A DNA stretch of 64,000 bases from Grosmannia clavigera kw1407 (Eukaryota > Ascomycota > Sordariomycetes > Ophiostomatales > Ophiostomataceae): assembly GCF_000143105.1 (NCBI RefSeq), contig NW_014040819.1:205061-269060 (forward strand), read 5' to 3'. The position numbers and the translations under genes are program-made. Below are positions 34,101-41,814 of the stretch, piece after piece; the first letter of the stretch is position 1, and each line of letters opens with the position of its first letter. The notes under the pieces were generated by a model. It saw only the letters and a list, made by a program, of their open reading frames with translations, was not told the origin of the DNA and searched no databases.

Positions 34101-35268
34101 ATCCCGACCGACGCTGCGGCGGCTGCCACGCCCTCTGTGCGCATCGTCGAGCTGCGGCCTCCGCGAGCGACGCCCGACGGCAGCGACTCCCTCGCGTTTG
34201 TGCCAGCTCTGCGCTGCTTCCTACCGCCAGCACTTCCTACAGCAGCGCTTGTACGCATGGCCACAGTGCCGCTGGCCCGGATCGAGCATGTGGCCAACAT
34301 GGTGCTACCGCTGGATGACGAGCCCGAGACAGCAGTGGCACGCCAGCTGGCAAGCGGCAAGGTCGACCTGTCGTGGGACTCGGATGTGTGGGACGACGTG
34401 AACCTGGACCGCGTCCGTGACGTGGATATTGTCTGGTACCTGGACGATCGAAGAGCCAAGGCGCAGATTGTGGCCGGCTCGGACGCGCTGGCATGTTCCG
34501 AGTTTGTAGAGCATGTGAGTGTGGTGCTGCTTGTTTGCTTGTGTGTCGTTCTGTCGGTAACGTCTCTAACATGTTCAGTACGCTCTCCGTCACGAGGAAT
34601 GGACGGTACAGGACCACTTGGCAACGCTGCGCCGGTCGATGGACGACTCGACGCTGGCGCTGCTGCCGGAATACCAGAACCGACTGGCCGTGCTCAAGCA
34701 CCTTGGCTTTGTCAACAGCAGCGCGGTAGTGCTGCTCAAGGGCCGGGTGGCATGCGAGGTGCGCACGGCAGACTCGCTGGTGCTGACCGAGACGATCCTC
34801 AACAACCTGCTGGCCGAGCTGGAGCCGGCGTCGATCGCAGCGCTACTGTCAGTATTTGTGTACCAGGGCAAGGACGACACGGACCTAGAGGCGGCGCCAG
34901 TGATCAGCGCGGAGCTGACACGCGGATTGACGGAGGTGTACCGGATTCGCAAAGAGGTGGTGCGGACACAGGAGCAGTTCCACGTGTTGTCGGCGGGCGA
35001 CGAGGTCGAGTCGGCATCGCGGCTGCACTTTGGGCTGATGGAAGTGGTGTACGAGTGGGCCAGCGGCAGCCCGTTCAAGACGATTGCCGGCATGACGACG
35101 GAGCAGGAGGGCACGATTGTGCGAACGATTACCCGGCTAGAGGAGACGTGTCGGGAAGTGCGCAACATTGGGCGGATCATCGGCGACACGACGTTGGAGA
35201 CAAAGATGAACGGGGTCAAGGAAGCGATCATGCGGAATATTACGACAGTACCAAGTTTGTATTTGTAG
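31162..35268 (+). CDS. SKI2: Ski2 DExH-box RNA helicase
   Basis: Three exons: 31162-31343, 31406-34514 and 34579-35268, introns 62 and 64 nt, giving 1326 residues (yeast Ski2 has 1287). The helicase motifs are intact. Motif I is AHTSAGKTVVAEYA near residue 362, the DEVHY box is near 453, LLSATVPN follows, and the second RecA domain has TETFAVGLNLPTRTVVF-like sequence and QMAGRAGRRGLD. The beta-barrel/arch insertion and the C-terminal helical domain (QEQFHVLSAGDEVES) follow. Ski2 is the motor of the cytosolic Ski complex that feeds RNA to the exosome for 3' to 5' decay. An unusual Arg-Gly-Gly tract of about 40 residues sits between the two RecA domains. The second intron interrupts the arch region and its removal restores the frame. 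Confidence 0.94.
32925..33040 (+). repeat. RGG-coding tandem repeat inside Ski2
   Basis: Repeats close to GGTGGCCGAGGAGGA code for RGGPGG and RGG units between the two RecA lobes of Ski2. The reverse strand reads as a Pro-rich ORF because of the same repeat. Confidence 0.75.
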
Positions 35269-35469
35269 GGGGGGATCAGAACGAGCAGATGGGCGACAAT
35301 GACAAGCAGGACAATGAACGGCAGACAAGCACAGATGGACAACAAAACCAGTCAACAGAACACCGCCCAATCAGCTCGAAATGATCTAACGAGGCACAAG
35401 AACACCATTCGCCAACGCCGTGACTTGAACACTCACCGCAGCACTGCAGCACTGCAACACGCCAATACT

Positions 35470-36239
35470 TCACGCCCTCAATGCCCTCAACCGCTGCTGC
35501 AAGGCATCCTCCTCCTCGGCCGTCGGCTCGGCAGCGGCCGGCTCGCGCACCGGCTCCGTCTTGCTGACCTGGGCTGAGTTGAGCTCCTGCGACAGCTCAA
35601 CGCCGGCATCGTCGGCCAGCTTGCCCAGAAGCTCGTGGACGGCGTCGTCGGACACCTGGACAGACGTGTTCTGAGTCATGGCGTCGGTGTAGATGCTGTT
35701 GGACATGGCGTAGTCCTCGTTCTGCGTCCGGTACTGCTCCAAGGCCACCAACGTGCGCTCCGGGTTGACGCTGCGCTGCGCCCGGCTCATCGTGCGCGAC
35801 GACTGCTGCATCATGGCCGTCATCCGGTTCATCGCGTTGTTGGCTTGGATCTGTGCCACCGATAACTCGGCCATGTCGGCCGCCTGGTCCATCTGCGTGG
35901 CGATGGCTTGCTTGGCTAGCAGCATCCGTGCCTTCTGGGCTGCCTGCTGGGTTTCCCCTTTTTTGAGGAGCTGGCACGTCAGCACAAACATGAAGCTATT
36001 TCGACTTTCAGCATGAGGCAGCCACCCAAGACACCCACATTCTGGATCTGTTTCCGCAGCTCGCCGTCCTGCTTGGCTGCCTTCTGTGACTCGCGACGGG
36101 CCTGCTTGGCGTGAAACTATATCCAGGTCAGTATTCGAGCTCTCTGGATAGAGTGCTCAGCTTGTCCAGCGTGATCCGATCAGCCTACCCGAGCCTGGAA
36201 CTCCGTCTGCATGTCGCGGGCGAGCTGTTTTTGCGACAT
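35470..36239 (-). CDS. DID2: ESCRT-III-associated protein Did2/CHMP1
   Basis: Three exons on the minus strand: 36189-36239, 36039-36116 and 35470-35970, introns 72 and 68 nt, giving 209 residues (family about 200). It starts MSQKQLARDMQTEFQAR and continues FHAKQARRESQKAAKQDGE and LLKKGETQQAAQKARMLLAK, the basic N-terminal helices of a Snf7-fold protein. The middle is the CHMP1 signature (QMDQAADMAELSVAQIQANN). The C-terminus ends EEDALQQRLRALRA, a MIM1 motif of the kind that binds the Vps4 MIT domain. It acts on endosomes, recruiting Vps4 to disassemble ESCRT-III during multivesicular-body sorting. It shares a promoter region of about 380 bp with the divergent PEX16. Confidence 0.93.
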
Positions 36240-36622
36240 TGTGACGGCGAAATGAATGTCGTCCGCGTATCGATGGGAATCTCGCTCGCTCTCGCAGGTC
36301 GCTCTTCGGTCGCTCTTCCAAGTCGCTGGTCGCAAGTCCTACAATTCAAGATACAATCTGTCACTGGTCTCTGTCACTCGTCATACATAGCCCGAAGCCC
36401 CGCCTCGCCACCACCACGTGACTATCCCACGTGCTTCTGCCTCAGGCATTCCCGAGGCACTAATTCCCCCCTAAATTACTTGCCGCTCGTCGTCTCCTCT
36501 TTCCAGCCTCCTATCATTGACAGAGCGCGTCTGGCGCGCAAACATCCGCTTCTTCTCTGCTTCTTCTGCACGCCATCGCGACCGAGCCCGTCCCGCAGCC
36601 CATTTTGTCTGCTGATCTGGCG
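36240..36622. promoter_or_regulatory. Shared divergent promoter of DID2 and PEX16
   Basis: 383 bp between two divergent start codons. It contains a CCACGTGACTATCCCACGTG arrangement near 36413-36432, that is two CACGTG E-boxes 10 bp apart, which could serve either gene. Confidence 0.5.
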
Positions 36623-38056
36623 ATGGGTGCTCCGGCCAAGGCCGCCCGGACGGGCGTTTCACCTGCTCAGAATCTCTCTTTTTCCCCCCCGTCGTCATCG
36701 TCGTCATCACCCAGCGTTTTCTCGCAGCCGAGCCGGTGGCTGCGGTCCTACGATGACTTCATTGCCCGCAATCTCGGCCAGGTGTCGCAGATCGAGTCGG
36801 CTTTGCGGTCGTTGACATATATTATTCCCGGCCGCTTTCGCGATGCCGAGATCGCGTCCGAGACCATCCACACGGGCGTCCAGCTTCTGTCGCTCTACCA
36901 CGACATGTTGCTGCTGCGGACGCCGTCTAACAAAGCTGCCGTGTCGTCATCCACGGCAGCCTCGCAGCCTCCGGGTCCTTCGCCGCCGCCTCCCTCCCAG
37001 CACACGCGTTATACGCGCTACTGGATTGAGAAGAGCCCGTTTTACCGCCGTGTGGCAGTCGTGTTGCGCATTGTCCGCTACACCGAGCTGCTGTGCGAGA
37101 TGGCCGCCAAGCGGCGCGGTGAGCGTCTGCGCTGGCGGGTCGTCGTGCTAATCGAGGCCATCAAGGCCATCTGCCGCCTGCTGCTGCTGCGTGTCACGCG
37201 AGGACGCACTCTGGTCCGGCCAACAATGCCGATGCGGCAGTTGCCAGCAGAAGTCGGAGAGGGAGAGCTGGGCGACGAAGAGCCTGACGAGCAGCTGGAT
37301 GAAGAGGACAACCAGCTGAACGAGGTTTCGGCTTCGCCTCGGCTCACTGCTGTCCAGCCAATTCCCATCAGCCAGAAACAGCTCTCGCCACAGCCGCCGT
37401 TGTCGCCGCCACCGTCGCCATGTCCATCCAAGGCCACCACGGCCGTATTGCCACACACGACCCCGCTGACAGCCCCCCCTTCGCCACCGCCTTCGTCCTC
37501 GTCCTTCTCCGCAGCAGCCTCGCAGCAGGCCAAGGCCTGGACCATGCCCCGCACCAAAATGGCCCTGCCGCCGTTGCCGCAACCCGGCGATATCTCGGCC
37601 TATCTGCAGGGCCGTGTGTTGACTGCCGACGACATCAAGGCCGCTCCACGTCTACTCAACCGGCTCCGGGGCTCTGGCTATGCTGCCGAGGTGCTGCACA
37701 TCCTGGCCCCCGTCGTCTTTGCGGCCGCGCTCGCCCACAGCAGAAGTAGCAGCTCAAGCAGCAGAAACAAGTTTGCTGCTTGGACGCCCTGGCTGGCCGG
37801 TCTCGCCATGGAGTGTGCTGCTCGCCAGCTGCGCGACCACGACAACAACGGGCTGCGCACCACAACGCTGGAGCACGACGAGTGGACCCGACGTGGCTGG
37901 TCCATGGGTTGGTGGTCTATGCGTGGCGCCTTTTACGAACACGCCATGAAAGGCGTCGTGGCCGGCGTGCGGGCACGCGTGCCCTCGTTCGTCGGCGGCA
38001 TCCTCGAGGACTACGAGTACCTGTGGGAGAACTACTACTTCAGCACAAGCCCATGA
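36623..38056 (+). CDS. PEX16: Peroxin Pex16
   Basis: Intronless, 477 residues from ATG 36623; the frame is open six codons further upstream, without an ATG. The Pex16 N-terminal region is clear: RWLRSYDDFIARNLGQVSQI, ESALRSLTYIIPGRFRDAE, then TRYTRYWIEKSPFYRRVAVV, LRIVRYTELLCEMAAKRRG and VVVLIEAIKAICRLLLLRVT. Pex16 acts in early peroxisome membrane biogenesis at the ER and peroxisome. A Pro/Ser-rich, low-complexity insert (about 215-320) separates it from the conserved C-terminal part (LLNRLRGSGYAAEVLHILAP and the final ILEDYEYLWENYYF). Fungal family members carry variable inserts at this point. Confidence 0.92.
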   Translation: MGAPAKAARTGVSPAQNLSFSPPSSSSSSPSVFSQPSRWLRSYDDFIARNLGQVSQIESALRSLTYIIPGRFRDAEIASETIHTGVQLLSLYHDMLLLRTPSNKAAVSSSTAASQPPGPSPPPPSQHTRYTRYWIEKSPFYRRVAVVLRIVRYTELLCEMAAKRRGERLRWRVVVLIEAIKAICRLLLLRVTRGRTLVRPTMPMRQLPAEVGEGELGDEEPDEQLDEEDNQLNEVSASPRLTAVQPIPISQKQLSPQPPLSPPPSPCPSKATTAVLPHTTPLTAPPSPPPSSSSFSAAASQQAKAWTMPRTKMALPPLPQPGDISAYLQGRVLTADDIKAAPRLLNRLRGSGYAAEVLHILAPVVFAAALAHSRSSSSSSRNKFAAWTPWLAGLAMECAARQLRDHDNNGLRTTTLEHDEWTRRGWSMGWWSMRGAFYEHAMKGVVAGVRARVPSFVGGILEDYEYLWENYYFSTSP

Positions 38057-38616
38057 GATGGCTGCTGGAGCCCTGTTACATTATCGCCTTTCGTTTCTTG
38101 TCCCATTAGGTTTTCATCTTTTGTCTTACATAGCACGTGACTACTGTTTTAATTGACGCATATGCTACAAGTATCGGTGAAGATGCATGATAGCAGACCG
38201 CCTCGAACCTGAGACAGGTGGATCTCCGATGTGTTGGCAAGACCCTCTCTCAACAGAGCGCATAACGTTGTATCGGCCTTGGAACGATGCTGCATGAGGT
38301 GCTGGCAGCTTGGCAGGTAACTACGTATGAAGTATGGAGTTTCGTAATCGTAACAGTATTCTACATGTATGGGACGGCCAAGTCACGTGACTCTTGGTTG
38401 TAAATGCATCTTCTCAACCGGATTACCACACTCTTTGATACAGTTATACAAATTGGGTTGTGCCAGAGGCGTAATAGTTTATAGTATAGTTATGGTCATT
38501 CATCTCTTCGGATCCCAAAGCAACCACAGACGCCACGGGACAAAGTCAGCCGACTTCCAATCCCACACCCAGTCCAGATCCCCTGCGCTTTTAATACACT
38601 GTAAAACACAACCGTT
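38057..38616. other. Convergent intergenic region
   Basis: 560 bp between PEX16 and HAC1, containing 3' flanks. Slightly AT-rich with no gene seen. A TCACGTGAC palindrome occurs at 38383-38391. Confidence 0.4.
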
Positions 38617-40302
38617 CTAGTTCAGCCGCCGGTGTTTGTCACCACCAAGCGCCCGGCTCTCTCCGCGTACATCTCTGCGTCGCTTCCATCCGGGCAATCC
38701 CTTTGTTAAAGGCTGCTTGCTCCAACACTCCTTGACTTGTCCGATTGTGGTGGTGGTAGTGGTACTCGCTCCCAGCGAAGTCCGAACGCCGCGCTTCTCG
38801 TAAACCCGCAGCGTCCAGAGCAACGTGATCAGTGCCTCCTTGGACGGAAGCGTGGCCCGGCCGCCCGGCCAAGGCCAGGCGCCGTCCGCCGCGCCGTCCG
38901 CCGACAGCTGCGCAAGCCGCATCCCAGCCGCGCCAGCCTCTCCACCAACCCGTACAACGTCAAGTGGCTTCTCAGAACACACCAACCGCAATACCCGCAT
39001 CGTCGCATCCACTAGAGGACGCGCCAGCATGGGGTTGCTGGTCAGAATCTTCCGAAGCACCTTCAGTCTCAGGGTCGAAGAAAGACGGCTCGGCCGGGAC
39101 AAGGCCGCAGCTGCCGACGAGGACGTCGTAGCCGGATGACTGCTGCGCCCCGTCCGCATTGAGGAAGTCGTTGATGTCGAAGCCTGCGCCGAGGAGTGGC
39201 GGTAGGGCCTCGTTGTCAACCAGATAATTGAATTCAGAACTGCCCGAGTCGGGGGAATCGAGAAACCCTGCTTCAAGGACAAAGCTATCAGGGTCAGAGG
39301 ATGCCGGAAAGCCAAGAGAGTCATCGTAGAGAGAGAGGTCAGCATCAGCTGGCAGAGCAAGGCCGTGTGCGCCAGCGTCAACGGCTGCGGCATCGTCCAG
39401 CCCGGGGACACCTCCGCCGACAGACACTGCAGGTCTGGGCACAGCGTCGCAGCAGGACGTTGTGTCTTGTCGGGGGAGGGCCCAAGGAGGGACGACGCCA
39501 GAGCGGCGACGTCGGCTGCTGGCTGGGCCAGGTCTTGGAGCAGCTGCTGCTGGTGGATCGGTTGTGGCAGCGAGAGCGGCACCGGCTGCTGTTCCGTCGC
39601 CCCGTGGCCGTCGTTGTCGGTCGTATCGCGAACCGGGTTGAGCGGCGGCGAGAGCGAGACGGGGTCGATTGTGTTTGCGTCTTGTGGAGACATAAAACCG
39701 CCACCGAGAAGCGAGGCGTGGCCGTCCTGCGAGCTGAAGAGCTCCTGCGAGAGCGTGACGGGCGTGCTCCGGCTAGACGTCATCACGACCGACTTGCCCT
39801 CGGCCTGGGTCAGCCGCTGATACAGCATCAGGTTCTCCTTCTGGGCGTTGAGCAGGAGCGCCTCTAGCTCCTTGTTGCGCTCCTCGAGGGCCTCGACCTC
39901 AAGCCGCTTGCGCTCACGAGACGACTGGGCGGCACGGCGGTTCCGCAGAACCCGTTCCACACGCCGCTGCTCCTTTTCGTCTTCGGTCTTTGCACGTTTT
40001 CGTGGCGGCAGGTTGGTCTTGGGCTCGGGCAGTACCTGGCCCCATGACTTCCGCTTCTTTGTCTTCTTCTCTGTGACCGGAGAGTCTTCCGTCTTGGTCA
40101 CTCCCGCGTCGTCCAGGTCAAACGAGACCGACTTCTCCCGGTGCTCATCCTCGTCGATGACAGACACGTCTGCGCCATCCAGACTGTGTGGGGTTGCGGG
40201 TGCTGATGGCGAGGCGGATGCTTGTGAGAAGAGGGACGAGTACACCTCACCGGGAGCAGATAGGAACGACTCCGCCGGCGACGCCTCCAGCTTGACAGAC
40301 AT
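38617..40302 (-). CDS. hacA: HacA/HAC1 bZIP factor of the unfolded protein response (unspliced frame)
   Basis: ATG at 40302. The unspliced mRNA codes for 561 residues and the Ire1-spliced mRNA (23 nt removed, 39430-39452) for 435, ending at 38972. The HacA core is unmistakable: KKRKSWGQVLPEPKTNLPP, RKRAKTEDEKEQRRVERVLR, NRRAAQSSRERKRLEVEALE, then a leucine zipper (about 112-165). Splicing replaces the C-terminus after residue 283 with an acidic, Asp/Ser/Phe-rich activation region containing GFLDSPDSGSSEFNYLV and GAGFDINDFL. No conventional intron was seen. HacA enters the nucleus and induces chaperone, folding and ER-associated degradation genes. Upstream ORFs in the leader suggest translational control. 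The family assignment is certain; the splice sites are inferred from sequence. Confidence 0.95.
   Translation of the reverse strand: MSVKLEASPAESFLSAPGEVYSSLFSQASASPSAPATPHSLDGADVSVIDEDEHREKSVSFDLDDAGVTKTEDSPVTEKKTKKRKSWGQVLPEPKTNLPPRKRAKTEDEKEQRRVERVLRNRRAAQSSRERKRLEVEALEERNKELEALLLNAQKENLMLYQRLTQAEGKSVVMTSSRSTPVTLSQELFSSQDGHASLLGGGFMSPQDANTIDPVSLSPPLNPVRDTTDNDGHGATEQQPVPLSLPQPIHQQQLLQDLAQPAADVAALASSLLGPSPDKTQRPAATLCPDLQCLSAEVSPGWTMPQPLTLAHTALLCQLMLTSLSTMTLLAFRHPLTLIALSLKQGFSIPPTRAVLNSIIWLTTRPYRHSSAQASTSTTSSMRTGRSSHPATTSSSAAAALSRPSRLSSTLRLKVLRKILTSNPMLARPLVDATMRVLRLVCSEKPLDVVRVGGEAGAAGMRLAQLSADGAADGAWPWPGGRATLPSKEALITLLWTLRVYEKRGVRTSLGASTTTTTTIGQVKECWSKQPLTKGLPGWKRRRDVRGESRALGGDKHRRLN
38972..39429 (-). 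other. hacA: Spliced-form C-terminal exon of HAC1
   Basis: This frame is open for 152 codons after the intron and ends at a stop at 38972. It overlaps, in a different frame, the C-terminus of the unspliced product, so this stretch is read in two frames. Its composition (acidic, Ser/Phe/Leu-rich, FDINDFL motif) matches the activation domain of spliced HacA proteins from other ascomycetes. Confidence 0.88.
39430..39452 (-). other. Unconventional 23-nt Ire1-type intron of HAC1
   Basis: Both ends lie in perfect hairpins with 7-nt loops. On the minus strand the upstream hairpin has stem CGTC/GACG (39456-39459 with 39445-39448) and loop CTGCTGC. The downstream hairpin has stem CAGAC/GTCTG (39433-39437 with 39421-39425) and loop CTGCAGT. 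Both loops fit the Ire1 consensus CNGNNGN, and cleavage after the third loop base removes 23 nt, shifting from the unspliced frame into the activation-domain frame with codon GCA (Ala) at the junction. It has no GT-AG ends, as expected. The A. nidulans and T. reesei introns are 20 nt and animal XBP1 is 26 nt. Confidence 0.9.
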
Positions 40303-40440
40303 GTCGAATATGAGACCAGCCAATCTAAGCGGTGTGCAAGTGGGAGTATGTAAAGTGGAAGGGGATGTTTTTTTGTGTTTGTGTTTTGATGTTGTTTGAT
40401 ACTCGTTGTTTCGGTTTGGAAATCAATCATTGGCTGTCCC

Positions 40441-40461
40441 TCAAGACGATGGTAAAGACAT
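40441..40461 (-). promoter_or_regulatory. Upstream ORF 1 in the HAC1 leader
   Basis: A complete six-codon ORF (ATG, then five codons, TGA) about 140 nt upstream of the HAC1 start. Directly downstream, a second ATG at 40430 opens a 110-codon frame that runs past the HAC1 ATG out of frame to 40098. HacA mRNAs of Aspergillus and Trichoderma carry inhibitory uORFs lost by 5' truncation under ER stress, so a similar layout here is plausible. Whether the leader includes these ATGs is not visible. Confidence 0.55.
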
Positions 40462-41814
40462 GCAAGACGGTTCTTCTTTAGGGAGCCGCTATATTGCTGC
40501 CTACGCCAACTAGGGGCGGGGATTCAGGCGGATGACTCTTACTCTTACTGGAGGTCGTTTCCAAACACAAGGCAGAAGGCGATCTTTATGTAGAGGACAC
40601 GTTGGCAAAAGAGCCCTGGCTGCCTCAGGCAGCAGCAGGCACAGGAAATATGGGGCGTCTCAGGGGAGGCGTGAGAGAGAGCCCACGATTGGTGGGTGTG
40701 GGGTGAGTGGGGCACAGCACGCCACCATATTACGAGCAAATTGGCACGGCCTGGCAGAGAAGAGGGTGGGAGCAGTGACATGCAGCGAGGCAGCGGTGTC
40801 TGGAAAGGTACTTTGTTGGCCCAGGCAGGGATGAAACCAGCGAGCGAGAACGAAGCACGCACTGTGGGGCGGCTCCGCCGAAAAGGGCAGGCCAGCAGTG
40901 TTGGGGGCGAACGGGGCATTGGAGTGCTCCATCTCCCTGCGTTAGTGCGACGACCAGGCGAGGGAGAAGAAAGGGGGGCCTCAAGGGCGGAACGTGCTCA
41001 CCTGCAGGTGTCGTGCTGGCCGCCGTTTGGCAGAGGAATATGAACGTGTTGGGACGAGAGCACGCTCGCATATGGAGTAAGAAACACGTCAGATACGCCC
41101 GCAAGAGGCCGACTCTGCCCGTCAGCTCTCGGACACATCTTCTACGAGTACGGCCACGCTACAGTGTTATTAGCTGTTGCACCCAGCTGACGATTTTGAG
41201 GCAGTGCGGCTATCTTTAGACATCGTACGAACACTGTGCGTGCACTGTTTGGTCGAGAATCTTCTACGGAGTACGAGATTGCTGGCAATCTACGGAGTAG
41301 GTCGTACTCCGTATATAAGATACGAACCCGGCCCCTGTACTCCGTATGTATGTAAGAATCTCACTCCAGGCCCGAGTGCTCCGCTGGCCCAGCCTCGATA
41401 CGAGTACTGGTATCTTGCATTTGTACCCTGGTTTTATGCTACATGCTGTGCATACCGCATCTTATCATCTTCATCCACTTTGGGCAGAGTCACTGCCAAA
41501 AAGGCAGGTGTTTGGGGCGGTAGGATTCGTAGACCGCCACGAATGCTCCGTATCAATGCATTGGCCATTATGCATACTAAGATGCTCCGTACGAGTACGT
41601 GATTAGTATCTTATGTGTGTGTACTCGCACGGAGTACGACATGTGCTGCCACCGTCACGTGGTCGCTTCACTCCATGCAAATCTAGACCACTGCCCCCAG
41701 CCAATCAACACGTGTATTCACGCACGTGACTGGGTTGTGTTTATTCTTCTGCTTATTCATTTTATCTGCCTCTTATCACATGTATCTCCACAGCTCGCCA
41801 CTGCGCTCGGCAAG
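40462..41814. other. Intergenic region upstream of HAC1 and SPT8
   Basis: About 1.35 kb between divergent genes with no credible ORF. The half nearest SPT8 holds a dense cluster of TACGGAGTA/TACTCCGTA motifs and related CGAGTAC and GCTCCGTA fragments (41220-41640). CACGTG-type elements occur at 41656-41661 and 41722-41727. Confidence 0.5.
41265..41346. repeat. Cluster of TACGGAGTA / TACTCCGTA inverted repeats
   Basis: Four exact copies in 82 bp: TACGGAGTA at 41265 and 41291, and its reverse complement TACTCCGTA at 41305 and 41338. The middle pair faces each other across five bases, giving a 23-bp imperfect palindrome able to form a hairpin. Further partial copies continue at 41549, 41584 and 41629. 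Single copies occur elsewhere in the window, always between genes. Confidence 0.8.

Noticed and set aside
39430..39452. HAC1 frame change as a sequencing error
   Set aside because: Two perfect hairpins with consensus loops at the exact positions that restore the frame make an Ire1 intron far more likely.
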